DNA from: Pseudomonas sp. Irchel s3f7 | GTDB lineage: Bacteria; Pseudomonadota; Gammaproteobacteria; Pseudomonadales; Pseudomonadaceae | Reading direction: 5' to 3' | DNA length: 42,908 nucleotides | NCBI RefSeq assembly: GCF_900187615.1 | Contig: NZ_FYDO01000012.1 | Location: 117,864 to 160,771, forward strand | Shown: positions 1-7,808 of the stretch, one piece after another | Layout: the number at the start of each line of letters is the position of its first letter | Position numbering within the stretch: the first letter of the stretch is position 1 | Notes under the pieces: model-generated | What the model saw: the letters and a program-made list of their open reading frames with translations, nothing else | Databases searched by the model: none | What the model was told of the DNA's origin: nothing | Position numbers and translations under genes: made by a program

Positions 1-429
1 GCGCCAGGTCTGGCCGCGCCCGTATACCTCTTGAACCTGACTGATGCCGCCTACCCGAGGATCGGTGATGACATCATTGGTGAGATTGCGCCCGTTACGA
101 TCCGATATCGTGAATTGAAAATCAGCGCCTTCCCAACCGAGTATTTTCTCAAGGTCAAAATTGCTCATCAGTGCAAGTTGGTCGGTATACCGCGCCGTGG
201 TGTGCGAATCATAGCCACCGGCCAGATTCGTCGCGGCGTCGCCCGTGTAGAGCACGTTAAAGGTATAACCCTTTTCCAGTAATTCTGAGCGTAGGCCGCC
301 CCAGTCACCCAACATCCAGGGGGACTCGGGATTGAAGGCTTCTTGCGCCTGACTGCTGGTCGCTCCGCAAAGCAGCAGCAGTGCCATTGATATCTTGTTC
401 CGGGTAATGCGGTTCGAGTGGGTAATCAT
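1..429 (-). CDS. OprB-like carbohydrate porin, N-terminal part (cut by window edge)
   Basis: This is the first 143 codons of an outer-membrane porin; the reading frame runs open off the left edge of the window. Residues 1-28 form a signal peptide (basic start, then a hydrophobic ALLLLCGA core) with likely cleavage after SQA. The mature start carries GDWGGLR at residues 41-47, a hallmark of the OprB carbohydrate-selective porin family, followed by Gly/aromatic-rich beta-strand sequence. OprB porins let sugars and polyols cross the outer membrane. The ATG at 427-429 is preceded by only a weak AGAG-type ribosome site. The family assignment rests on the N-terminus alone. A link to the sugar-type ABC importer at 7809-11653 is possible but unproven. 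Confidence 0.8.
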   Translation of the reverse strand, partial: MITHSNRITRNKISMALLLLCGATSSQAQEAFNPESPWMLGDWGGLRSELLEKGYTFNVLYTGDAATNLAGGYDSHTTARYTDQLALMSNFDLEKILGWEGADFQFTISDRNGRNLTNDVITDPRVGGISQVQEVYGRGQTWR

Positions 430-1489
430 CTTGATCTCTGCTTTTGTTTTTGTTGGTCAGATAATTGAGCGCACCCTGCTGTCGACCGAATACTGAGTAT
501 CGGCCTAAGGGTGTAGTGCAATGGCATTGAGTAGTACGACGCGTCTAGTGTTTTTCGGCGATAGCGACCTCTAAGGTTATTAATTGGATATTTTTAGGGG
601 CGAAGCGCTTAACTAGGCCGGCTTCGGAAGACAGGCAGAAGACTTTAGAAGTGGCTTTGATGGGGCAGGGTGCAACAGCTCACAGGGGGCAAGAGAACGT
701 GTGCTCATATTTACCTTGGCCATGGAGCGACTCTCCGATTCTGATTGTTATGGAGAAGATTCATTCGTGACTTCGTTATAAATACCTATGAACTTTCACG
801 CTGTGCTGGCTAGCGTGATTGAAAGTTCCCAGGTCAGTGTCTTTGCAGCCGAGTTCTGCTGGATTCGTGCCCATGGGCCCTTGATGGTCGGTCAAGGACG
901 GAGTGGATAAGTCGTCATTGGGCATGCGCCCGAGCAGCAATGCTCGCTTTGCTCGATATGAGACTGTCACCTGTCATTCGCTTGTGGCGTTGTTGCAAAT
1001 ATGCACATGGTGGGATTTTTAGTCAACAGTCTGTTTTTTGTCTGGTTCCCATTTTTAGCAAAGGGTCTTGGGTTTTTTCTGACTATACAGACAGGTAAAA
1101 TTTTTAAATATCTGAAATAAATGAATTTTTTGTACAAGTAAAAGTTGAGGTTGATGCCTAAAAGCTAATGCATGGGCGCTTATTTTTTTGAAGAAGATCT
1201 TATTGTGGGATTTATTTAATGAAATAGGTGCATGCATTCATGAGCTAAACCACAGTGAACTCGTCGCTGCGCGCCTAACCCAAGGCGCTCATTCGATGCC
1301 GATACATTGTCAGCGGAGAGACGGCCTGGCATGCGGTGGCTGATGCATCGTCGAAACGAGTTTCTCAATGATGCGCAGGGGAGCTAGATGTGCGGCAGCT
1401 GTGCGCTGCCGTCTCTTGGAAGGTGAAGGGGGATAAAGAGGCGCGGACGCTGGCATCTGCGCTGGAGATCGTTGCGGTGAGGCTCAAGT
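430..1489. other. About 1 kb without a convincing gene
   Basis: I see no gene here that I can support. The part at about 1010-1245 is clearly richer in A/T than its surroundings, with several T runs. An imperfect hairpin lies at 790-828 (gaactttc with acgct pairing to agcgt and gaaagttc, with a 4-nt bulge). A short hairpin at 1393-1411 (CGGCAGC / GCTGCCG) lies about 80 nt past the stop of the AbrB-type gene. The sequence ATTGTGGGATT at 1202-1212 equals one half of the operator-like motif found elsewhere in the window, but no promoter is visible around it. Confidence 0.5.
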
Positions 1490-2617
1490 CTATAACGTTA
1501 TCCGACGGTAACTGCCCAAGCGAATAATCAATCGGGCCACAAAAGCCCCCGTCAAGATGACCGCAAACAGTCGTAGGGTCTGCATGGCCAATACCAGACC
1601 TACATCGGAGTGCGTGTCCACCGCGATGATCGCCATCGTATCGAGCCCCCCTGGGCTCGTGGCCAGGTAAATCGAGAGGAAGTCCTTGTTCAACACTGCT
1701 GCCAACAGCCACGCAGACAATGCGCACAAAGCGATCATCAGGAGCGCTCCGAGTATCATCGCCGGCAATCGCCGCCAGACGTATTTGACGGTCATTCGAT
1801 CAAAGCGCAAGCCAACGTAGCAACCAATAGCACCGTAGGCGATAGCGAGTAACCAACTGGGCAGGGTGATATGCAACAGGCCACTGATCTGTAACGCTCC
1901 GCCCAACATTAGCGGCATCAGCAGCGCACCGGCCGGCAATCGATTTCCCAACGCCACACCGATTAGTAGAGTGACGATTGTGAGGCCCAGATGCAGCAGG
2001 CCGAAGCTTTGCAACGCGACGTCTGCAGCATGCACCTCGCTTCCTCCGACCGGTGCTTCCAGCAAGTTGCTCACCAACGCACCGATCATTACCACGCACA
2101 CCACGCGCACATATTGCATCGTGGCGACCACTCGGGAATCGGCGCCATATTCGTCAGCCATCAAGACAATGGCAGAAGCTGCGCCTGGCGATGTACCCCA
2201 AGCTGCGGTACTGGCCGGGATGCCCATCCACACCAACGCAAGCCCCACCAGCGCGCTAAGGCTTACCGTCACCACGGTCGCAAACAGCATCATTAGCCAG
2301 GACTGTGCTATCGAAACGAGTACGGCGAGTGTCATCGAATGAGCGACAAGAATGCCGATGCAGCCCTGGCCAAGCTTGAAGGCGTAGCGGTGTAGTCGAA
2401 TGGTCGCACCGCATACGCCGAACATGATGGCAACCAGCATAGGCCCCAGGAATTGGCCTGCGGGCACCTCTAGAAACCTCAGCAACTGACCGCCCGCTCC
2501 AGCCAATAGTGCAAGCGCCAACCATTGAAGCGGCGCGGGGTAGGTATGCAGGGAAAATCTGGCAGAAGAAGACAAGAGTCGTACTCCAAAACGCTGGTCG
2601 CCGCGAGGGCGTGGCAT
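1490..2617 (-). CDS. AbrB-family integral membrane protein
   Basis: The 375-residue protein is strongly hydrophobic, with about ten candidate membrane segments and an internal duplication. Each half carries a Gly/Pro-rich motif: GQFLGPMLVAI and TSPGAASAIVLMADEYGADSRVVATMQYVRV in the first, ATSPGGLDTMAIIA with DVGLVLAMQTLRL in the second. This is the pattern of the AbrB family (Pfam PF05145, often misnamed ammonia monooxygenase). It is unrelated to the Bacillus DNA-binding AbrB. The E. coli member was linked to aidB regulation; the transported substrate, if any, is unknown. It is divergent from the LysR gene at 2700, which is its likely regulator. No strong ribosome site precedes the ATG at 2617, so a start slightly downstream is possible. 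Confidence 0.85.
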   Translation of the reverse strand: MPRPRGDQRFGVRLLSSSARFSLHTYPAPLQWLALALLAGAGGQLLRFLEVPAGQFLGPMLVAIMFGVCGATIRLHRYAFKLGQGCIGILVAHSMTLAVLVSIAQSWLMMLFATVVTVSLSALVGLALVWMGIPASTAAWGTSPGAASAIVLMADEYGADSRVVATMQYVRVVCVVMIGALVSNLLEAPVGGSEVHAADVALQSFGLLHLGLTIVTLLIGVALGNRLPAGALLMPLMLGGALQISGLLHITLPSWLLAIAYGAIGCYVGLRFDRMTVKYVWRRLPAMILGALLMIALCALSAWLLAAVLNKDFLSIYLATSPGGLDTMAIIAVDTHSDVGLVLAMQTLRLFAVILTGAFVARLIIRLGSYRRITL

Positions 2618-2699
2618 CGCTATCGATGTGCTGATAATTATTGATACCTAGTTTGATAAAGTCTATTTTCTAATATCGATTGATTGATAACTTTGGTTG
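2618..2699. promoter_or_regulatory. Divergent AbrB/LysR control region
   Basis: This AT-rich 82-bp spacer separates the divergent starts of the membrane-protein gene and the LysR gene. It contains four GATA-type repeats and the palindrome ATAATTAT. LysR regulators usually bind such divergent spacers. I do not see unambiguous -35/-10 boxes. Confidence 0.4.
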
Positions 2700-3602
2700 A
2701 TGGATATGGACCTGCGTGATCTTGCCTATTTTGAAATCATCGCCGAGTTGGGGCACCTGGGCCGGGCTGCGCAAAAGCTCAACCGCAGTCAGCCAGCGCT
2801 GACTAAAAGCATCCAGCGGCTTGAGGAGTCTCTAGGGACCCGGTTGTTCGAGCGCGATGGGCGGCGGATTAAGCTCACACCAGTGGGGGAGTTGCTGAAA
2901 GTGCGTGGCAAACAGCTGCAGCAGAGCGTTGCCGAAACCCAGCGAGAAATACGTGATTTTGCAAACGGTGTGATGGGAAACATCCGCTTGGGCTGCGCAG
3001 CCTCTATGGCTGATCACCTGCTTCCACACCTGACCGCGACGCTGCTTTCGCGTGCGCCGCAGATCACCTTGAACTTGGTGATCGGCCAAGACGATTTACT
3101 GCGCGAATCACTGTTCTCCGGGAGGCTGGATATGGTGATTTGCCCACAATACGAAGCGGATCCGTTATTGCAGTTTCATGCCTTGTTTGACGACGAGGCG
3201 GTGGTGGTCGCCAGCCGTCATCATCCATTATTCAGCGCCGGCTATGAGTTACGCGATTTGTGTCAGTACCAATGGGTGTTGCCTGCCTCCACTGTGCCGG
3301 CGCGGCGCTGGATAGACAATGCGTTCCAATCCAGGGATCTGCCTTTACCTCAGGTACAGATCGAAACCACCTCAATCTCTTTGTTACCACGCCTGATTGG
3401 CGAAACCAACCTGCTGAGCTTTCTAGCCAGGGAGACCCTCGAAGACGTCAAGGGGGTCACGCACCTTCGTGAGGTGAGACTGAAGGAAACCACGATGAAA
3501 CGTACTATCGTCGTGTTCGTCCGCGCGGGCGCCTATTTATCGCCGGCCGCACAAATGTTGCTGAGCGTCCTTAAAGACGATGGAACCATTTTATTGGGCT
3601 AG
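2700..3602 (+). CDS. LysR-family transcriptional regulator
   Basis: The protein is 300 residues, normal for LysR. It begins with the winged helix-turn-helix (DLRDLAYFEIIAELGHLGRAA, then NRSQPALTKSIQRLEESLGTRLFERDGRRIKLTPVGE), followed by the effector-binding fold (about residues 90-295). The ATG at 2700 is preferred; a TTG at 2697 and an ATG at 2706 are in frame and no clear ribosome site decides between them. It is divergent from the AbrB-type membrane protein, so local control of that gene is the simplest reading. The effector is unknown. It converges on the exporter gene ending at 3641 with a gap of only 38 nt. Confidence 0.9.
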   Translation: MDMDLRDLAYFEIIAELGHLGRAAQKLNRSQPALTKSIQRLEESLGTRLFERDGRRIKLTPVGELLKVRGKQLQQSVAETQREIRDFANGVMGNIRLGCAASMADHLLPHLTATLLSRAPQITLNLVIGQDDLLRESLFSGRLDMVICPQYEADPLLQFHALFDDEAVVVASRHHPLFSAGYELRDLCQYQWVLPASTVPARRWIDNAFQSRDLPLPQVQIETTSISLLPRLIGETNLLSFLARETLEDVKGVTHLREVRLKETTMKRTIVVFVRAGAYLSPAAQMLLSVLKDDGTILLG

Positions 3603-3640
3603 CGGATGCTCTTGGCAGCCGCTTGCATCGATCGGGCCTA

Positions 3641-4846
3641 TCAAGCCGGCGAGGACTGAGTGAGCCGCTCACCGTTTCCAACCACCAGTGCTGCCAGGAT
3701 GAGCAGTGCGCTGCCGCCGATTAGAGGGGCAGCCACCGACACATGATCCAATAGGCTCCCGCCGAACGCGCCGCCGATCATGATCGCCATCTGAATAGCT
3801 GCAACCATCAACCCACCGCCGGTTTCTGGCTCATCGCTCACTTCTTTGGCCAGCCAGGTCGACCAGCATACCGGGATGGCTGAGTACAGCATCCCCCAGC
3901 CAAACATCATGATGGCGGCGGCAGCGAAAATGTATCCGAGCTCGGCCAAAGCTACCGTCATGACAGCCAGGGCCACTGGCAACCAGCGCAACAGTTGAAA
4001 GAGAAACTGTTTTTCCAGCAGCCGACTGACGAGGTATGTACCTCCGAAACCGGCGATACCCAGGCTTAAGAGCAAAACCGACAGTTGGGTCGAGTCAACG
4101 CCAGTAACTTGTTCCAGGAATGGGCGCAAGTAGGTAAAGGCGGTAAACGTACCACCAAAAGTCAGCATGGCGGCTAGCAAACCGAACAATACATTTCTGC
4201 GTTTCATCACGCCGAACAGCCTGGAAAGGGGGATGGTTTTTTCTGGCTGCATCTTGGGCAAGCTTTTGTATTGCCAGATCACGTTAATGATGACAATCGG
4301 CACCAGCGCAGCGAACACGAAGCGCCATCCCAAATGGCCTCCCACGTAAGCCCCAATCGGCGCGGCAAATGCAGCGGCCACCGAATGCCCCATGTAAATC
4401 ATGCCTAAGGCTTTAGGCACCGAATCCTCGGGGACTATTCGCAGGACAGTGGCAGTGGATAAAGCCCAGAAACCGCCGATGGCGACCCCCAAGAAGGCTC
4501 GGGCAATCATCAGCCAAGTGAAGCCAGGCGCCAGAGCGATGACTACCAGCGAAACAAGCATCAGCACGGTCATTGAAATCAGGACATGACGTCTATCGAA
4601 GCGTCCGGCGATAGAGGCGATACAGAGGCTTGCCACCACCGCAAAGAAACCGGAAATGGAAATCGCCTGTCCAGCCATGCCTTGAGAAGTATGAAGGTCG
4701 TTGGCGATTGGAGTCAGCAGACTCACGGGCATGAACTCTGCCGCGATCAACAGAGCGACGCAGAGTGTCAAAGACCCCACGGAGCTCCAGGTCCGGCTAT
4801 CGACCTGAGCCGAAGTAAAAGTTGAGGTAGTCATCGTTGTTCCCAT
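3641..4846 (-). CDS. NepI-like major facilitator exporter
   Basis: This is a 401-residue, 12-segment MFS transporter of the drug:H+ antiporter type. It resembles E. coli NepI, the purine ribonucleoside efflux pump, along most of its length: EFMPVSLLTPIANDL near the first membrane segment, the RAFLGVAIGGFWALS stretch in segment 4, VPKALGMIYMGHSVAAAFAAPIGAYVGG in segment 5, and PVCWSTWL in the second half. A long in-frame extension would allow a start at 4885. The ATG at 4846 (MGTTMTTS) or 4834 (MTTSTF) gives the usual family length, so I chose 4846. Purine-nucleoside export is inferred from similarity only. It appears monocistronic. Confidence 0.8.
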   Translation of the reverse strand: MGTTMTTSTFTSAQVDSRTWSSVGSLTLCVALLIAAEFMPVSLLTPIANDLHTSQGMAGQAISISGFFAVVASLCIASIAGRFDRRHVLISMTVLMLVSLVVIALAPGFTWLMIARAFLGVAIGGFWALSTATVLRIVPEDSVPKALGMIYMGHSVAAAFAAPIGAYVGGHLGWRFVFAALVPIVIINVIWQYKSLPKMQPEKTIPLSRLFGVMKRRNVLFGLLAAMLTFGGTFTAFTYLRPFLEQVTGVDSTQLSVLLLSLGIAGFGGTYLVSRLLEKQFLFQLLRWLPVALAVMTVALAELGYIFAAAAIMMFGWGMLYSAIPVCWSTWLAKEVSDEPETGGGLMVAAIQMAIMIGGAFGGSLLDHVSVAAPLIGGSALLILAALVVGNGERLTQSSPA

Positions 4847-5082
4847 GAAATAGCCAATACACAACGCCCCAAACGATTGGGGCACTGTGCAAATGGACGA
4901 ATGAATGCAAGGAAATTGAGAACGCCAGGGATTGACCCGGCGGGCGATGGGTCACTGCCTCATCGCGAATTGTTTGAGGTGGAATGATAGGGTGCTAAGG
5001 ATGATCTGTAATGATCTGAAATCCGAAAGCACCTATGAATGCTGGCGAATAATTCAGCTGCGTAAAGGACGCATATTCAGCA
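4847..5082. other. Upstream region of the exporter, no gene
   Basis: I see no supported gene. The region should hold the exporter promoter (minus strand), but I could not pick a convincing -35/-10 pair. The next stretch, 5083-5244, is a LysR relic and is listed separately. Confidence 0.4.
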
Positions 5083-5244
5083 ATCAGTTCGGCTTCGATT
5101 TCCCTCTGTCGGGGTTCTACAGATTGAAGCAGACGTTCCCAGTCTCTGTGATGGAAACACTGCGGCTCGTTCGTGTGAGAAGGCGAACGCTAACCCAGGC
5201 TTCCTTCTCTGGATGCTACGACTGAGCGCCGATTGAGTTATTCC
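5083..5244 (-). pseudogene. Relic of a LysR regulator gene (DNA-binding domain fragment)
   Basis: Read on the minus strand, this 162-nt stretch aligns base for base with 39380-39543, which encodes the helix-turn-helix region of the intact LysR gene at 38734-39627. The start still translates as GITQSALSRSIQR against GISQSMLSHSIQRL in the intact protein. The frame is then lost at a one-base deletion (CTGG to AGG), and a second one-base deletion makes the relic 2 nt shorter overall. Neither the N-terminal codons nor the effector domain can be recognised on either side. It is probably a remnant of a lost regulator between the exporter and the tartrate-type dehydrogenase. Confidence 0.75.
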
Positions 5245-5373
5245 TGTGATTATCGCGTTGGGCATTTCGGGAGGTTGTTCAAGACACTTCCAGGATTGGG
5301 AGCATCACTTGCACCTACCGGAACCCAGTTAAGATTCTGATTCGTAACTCAAGGTTATGTATGTAGTGATTTT

Positions 5374-5408
5374 GAGTCGACTCTGCTTCTTTTTGCGCTC
5401 CATATAAT
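5374..5408 (+). promoter_or_regulatory. Candidate promoter of the tartrate-type dehydrogenase
   Basis: A perfect -10 box TATAAT lies at 5403-5408, about 70 nt before the start codon at 5479. No good -35 box stands at the right distance. Instead a perfect 10-bp palindrome GAGTCGACTC (5374-5383) overlaps the place where it would be, which suits a regulated promoter. The regulator is unknown. Confidence 0.45.
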
Positions 5409-5478
5409 TGGCTCACGACCCCGCCTGGCCAGTCCGGTATGGCGGGTTGCAAGAGCCAAAACAAGAGCGGAGATGAAA

Positions 5479-6534
5479 ATGAGCGCGTACAAAATTGCTG
5501 CAGTTCCCGGTGATGGCATTGGTGTTGAAGTCATTGCAGCGGGCGTCGAGGTGCTCGAGGCACTGTCAAAAAAATCCGGTTTCGATTTGCAGTTCAAACA
5601 CTTCGATTGGAATTCGGACAATTACCTGAAAAACGGTTACTACATCCCTGAGAACGGCCTTGAGGAACTGAAAACATTCGACGCCATCTTCTTTGGCGCT
5701 GTCGGTGCGCTTAATGTGCCTGACCACATTTCTCTCTGGGGCCTGCGCCTGCCGATTTGCCAGGGCTTTGACCAATACGCCAATGTGCGTCCAGCCCGTG
5801 TGTTGCCAGGGGTAAAAAGCCCGCTGATCAACGGCGACCAAATTGATTGGGTGGTGGTCCGGGAAAATTCCGAAGGCGAGTACTCCGGCAATGGCGGTCG
5901 TGTCCACCGTGGTCTGCCAGAAGAAGTGGCGACTGAAGTGTCTGTCTTCACGCGGGCCGGTGTTGAGCGTATCCATCGCTTTGCTTTTCAGTTGGCCCAG
6001 AGCCGTCCACGCAAGCACCTGACGATGGTCACCAAGTCGAATGCCCAACGCCACGGTATGGTGTTGTGGGACGAGATTTTTTACGAAGTGGCCAAGGATT
6101 TTCCGGACGTAAAAATCGACAAAGAGTTGGTCGATGCGGTGACGACTCGCATGGTTCTCAAACCTTCGACCTTGGACGTCATCGTGGCGACCAATCTGCA
6201 CGCCGACATCCTGTCCGATCTGGCTGCGGCGTTGTCCGGTAGCCTGGGCATCGCTCCGACGGCTAACCTTAATCCTTCACGCAAGTTTCCATCGATGTTC
6301 GAGCCGATCCATGGCTCTGCCTTCGACATCACTGGCAAAGGCGTGGCCAACCCGATTGCAACGTTCTGGACGGCAGCGATGATGCTCGAACATCTGGGTG
6401 AAGTGGACGCCGCAAACCGCTTGATGTCGGCCATCGAAGCGGTGACTGAAAGCGGCCTGCATACACCTGATCTCGGTGGTAAAGCCACTACTCGGCAGAT
6501 CACCGACGCGGTACTTGAACTGATCAATCGCTGA
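5479..6534 (+). CDS. Tartrate/D-malate-type dehydrogenase (isopropylmalate dehydrogenase family)
   Basis: The 351-residue cytosolic enzyme belongs to the metal- and NAD-dependent beta-decarboxylating dehydrogenases. Visible motifs are the N-terminal AVPGDGIGVEV, the substrate-loop region WGLRLPICQGFDQYANVRPARVLPG, the ENSEGEYSGNGG loop with the catalytic Tyr, the conserved Lys in TMVTKSNA, and the metal-binding ATNLHADILSDLAAAL with EPIHGSAFDITGKG for NAD. The WGLRLPICQ wording fits TtuC/DmlA-type tartrate or D-malate dehydrogenase rather than LeuB. The ATG at 5479 is favoured over 5473 because GGAG at 5469-5472 then sits 6 nt upstream. It appears monocistronic. It could pair functionally with the TtuB-like transporter at 26396, but activity on D-malate or another hydroxy-diacid is equally possible. 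Confidence 0.85.
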   Translation: MSAYKIAAVPGDGIGVEVIAAGVEVLEALSKKSGFDLQFKHFDWNSDNYLKNGYYIPENGLEELKTFDAIFFGAVGALNVPDHISLWGLRLPICQGFDQYANVRPARVLPGVKSPLINGDQIDWVVVRENSEGEYSGNGGRVHRGLPEEVATEVSVFTRAGVERIHRFAFQLAQSRPRKHLTMVTKSNAQRHGMVLWDEIFYEVAKDFPDVKIDKELVDAVTTRMVLKPSTLDVIVATNLHADILSDLAAALSGSLGIAPTANLNPSRKFPSMFEPIHGSAFDITGKGVANPIATFWTAAMMLEHLGEVDAANRLMSAIEAVTESGLHTPDLGGKATTRQITDAVLELINR

Positions 6535-6561
6535 TTTCACTACTGGTAAAACTGCAGCCGG

Positions 6562-6596
6562 AAGCCAAGGGCGGATCATCGATCCGCCCTTGGCTT
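6562..6596 (+). terminator. Hairpin terminator after the dehydrogenase
   Basis: A perfect 16-bp stem (6562-6577 with 6581-6596, ends AAGCC / GGCTT) with a 3-nt loop begins 27 nt after the stop codon. It lacks a long T run, so it may stop transcription weakly or protect the mRNA end. Confidence 0.7.
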
Positions 6597-6750
6597 ATCC
6601 GCAGTTTGATTTATATGCTCCTCGCTCAAGTCTCCACTCGCGTCCCTCTTCAGACAAAACGCAAATGCGAAGTCAGCCCCTGGCATCGACGAGTTCTATA
6701 TCGGCAAAAACCGCTGGGACGCGTTGATAAGCTCAGAGATATATGCGGCG

Positions 6751-6786
6751 GTTTCGGTTTCGGTTTCGGTTTCGGTTTCGGTTTCG
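6751..6786. repeat. Hexanucleotide tandem repeat (GTTTCG)6
   Basis: Six perfect head-to-tail copies of GTTTCG are visible. A copy number of this kind is prone to slippage. It lies over 150 nt from either flanking gene, and no effect can be inferred from position alone. Confidence 0.95.
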
Positions 6787-6870
6787 GACGAAACGGGGCG
6801 GCGGCCAGGGGCGGTTTGGGGCGGGCGTCATTTGGGTTCTGGCGAACGTGACGCTGGGCCATGAATGGCG

Positions 6871-6900
6871 TCGCTGCCGAACCATAAGGCCCGGCAGCGA
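6871..6900 (-). terminator. Hairpin downstream of the SDR gene
   Basis: A 9-bp perfect stem (TCGCTGCCG at 6871-6879 with CGGCAGCGA at 6892-6900) with a 12-nt loop lies 27 nt past the stop of the minus-strand SDR. There is no T run, so the terminator call is tentative. Confidence 0.45.
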
Positions 6901-6926
6901 AATCTCAATGCGACGATGTGTGAGCT

Positions 6927-7703
6927 TCAGATTCCCGCAGTCTGACCACCGTCAATGACCATGGCATGGCCGGTGACGAAACCTGCCTGTTCGGAGCAGA
7001 GCCACAGGACGGTATTGGCAATTTCCTCGGGGCGACCCATACGACCAATCGGTTCCTGTGCAATCACGCGAGCGCGGCCTTGTTCGGTATCACCAGTGAA
7101 GCGAGAGATCATATCGGTATCGATAATTCCAGGGCACAGGGCATTCACTCGAATACCTTGGGAGGCATGTTCCAGAGCTGCGCATTTACTGATGGCGGTG
7201 ACGCCGTACTTTGAAGCGCAGTAAGCCGATTGCCCTTGGATCGCCAATACTCCGGCCCCAGAGGAGGTGTTAACGATCGCACCGCCTCCATTCGTCAACA
7301 TGATATCGATCTGGTGCTTCATGCACAGATAAACACTCTTCAGGTTGACCGCGAGCACGCGGTCCCAGAGGTCTTCGTCGATGTCTTTGAGCTTGTTCAC
7401 GGGTTGCTCGATGCCGGCGTTATTGAAAGCGCAGTCGAGCCCTCCAAAAGTCGCCACGGTTTTATCCAGAGCCGCTTTGATACCCTTGCTGCTCGTCACA
7501 TCGCAGGGGATGGTGAGGACCCGACCACCAAACGCTTCGATGAGTGCGGCGGTTTCTTGTAGACCTTTTTCTGAAATGTCTACAGCCGTAACGCTGGCAC
7601 CGGCTTTGGCGAATGCGATGGCCGTGGCGCGGCCGATGCCGCTACCGGCGCCGGTAACAAATGCAACTTTGCCGGTATAGGTCCCTGCGGTAGATAGGGT
7701 CAT
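6927..7703 (-). CDS. SDR-family NAD(P)-dependent oxidoreductase
   Basis: This is a 258-residue classical short-chain dehydrogenase. The cofactor motif TGAGSGIG is at residues 17-24, NNAG at 94-97, the catalytic Ser near 147, and YCASK with Tyr161 and Lys165. The end VTGHAMVIDGGQTAGI is typical of the classical family. It probably oxidises a secondary alcohol or reduces the matching ketone; the substrate cannot be read from sequence. It is last in the ABC importer operon, 105 nt after the permease, and that gap holds a hairpin (7760-7791). Its own ribosome site (AGAGGAC) precedes the ATG. The context suggests it acts on the imported compound. Confidence 0.9.
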   Translation of the reverse strand: MTLSTAGTYTGKVAFVTGAGSGIGRATAIAFAKAGASVTAVDISEKGLQETAALIEAFGGRVLTIPCDVTSSKGIKAALDKTVATFGGLDCAFNNAGIEQPVNKLKDIDEDLWDRVLAVNLKSVYLCMKHQIDIMLTNGGGAIVNTSSGAGVLAIQGQSAYCASKYGVTAISKCAALEHASQGIRVNALCPGIIDTDMISRFTGDTEQGRARVIAQEPIGRMGRPEEIANTVLWLCSEQAGFVTGHAMVIDGGQTAGI

Positions 7704-7756
7704 GGTGCTGTCCTCTTGATTTGTTTTTTACTGAAGGGTTCGAGCAGAGATTGGGG

Positions 7757-7794
7757 CCAGTGCCTCGCCTTCTGTTACAGCGGCGGGGCACCGG
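7757..7794 (-). other. Intercistronic hairpin between permease and SDR genes
   Basis: GTGCCTCGCC (7760-7769) pairs with GGCGGGGCAC (7782-7791) through one G-T wobble, and CC/GG extend the stem beyond a mismatch. No T run follows on the minus strand. It could lower SDR expression relative to the transporter or stabilise the upstream mRNA. Confidence 0.55.
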
Positions 7795-7808
7795 TCTCGG
7801 TCATAGGG

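Larger units (their letters stand above)
6597..6926. other. Intergenic region with a hexanucleotide tandem repeat
   Basis: This region between the plus-strand dehydrogenase and the minus-strand SDR has no supported gene. It contains six perfect copies of GTTTCG (6751-6786) followed by a G-rich stretch (about 6796-6825). The short open frames across it owe their length to the repeat, which encodes GF, RF or PK dipeptides. Confidence 0.6.

Noticed and set aside
776..970. 64-residue minus-strand open frame
   Set aside because: No recognisable domain, no clear ribosome site, and it overlaps an imperfect hairpin. I could not support it as a gene.
1055..1237. 60-residue minus-strand open frame in the AT-rich island
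   Set aside because: Low-complexity, Lys/Phe-rich translation set by the A/T content; no start context or known motif.
4932..5225. 97-residue plus-strand open frame
   Set aside because: It overlies the LysR relic in the opposite strand and has no features of its own.
6606..6958. Open frames encoding Gly-Phe, Arg-Phe or Pro-Lys repeats
   Set aside because: Their repeats come from the GTTTCG tandem repeat, whose six-base unit keeps all frames open; no other support.
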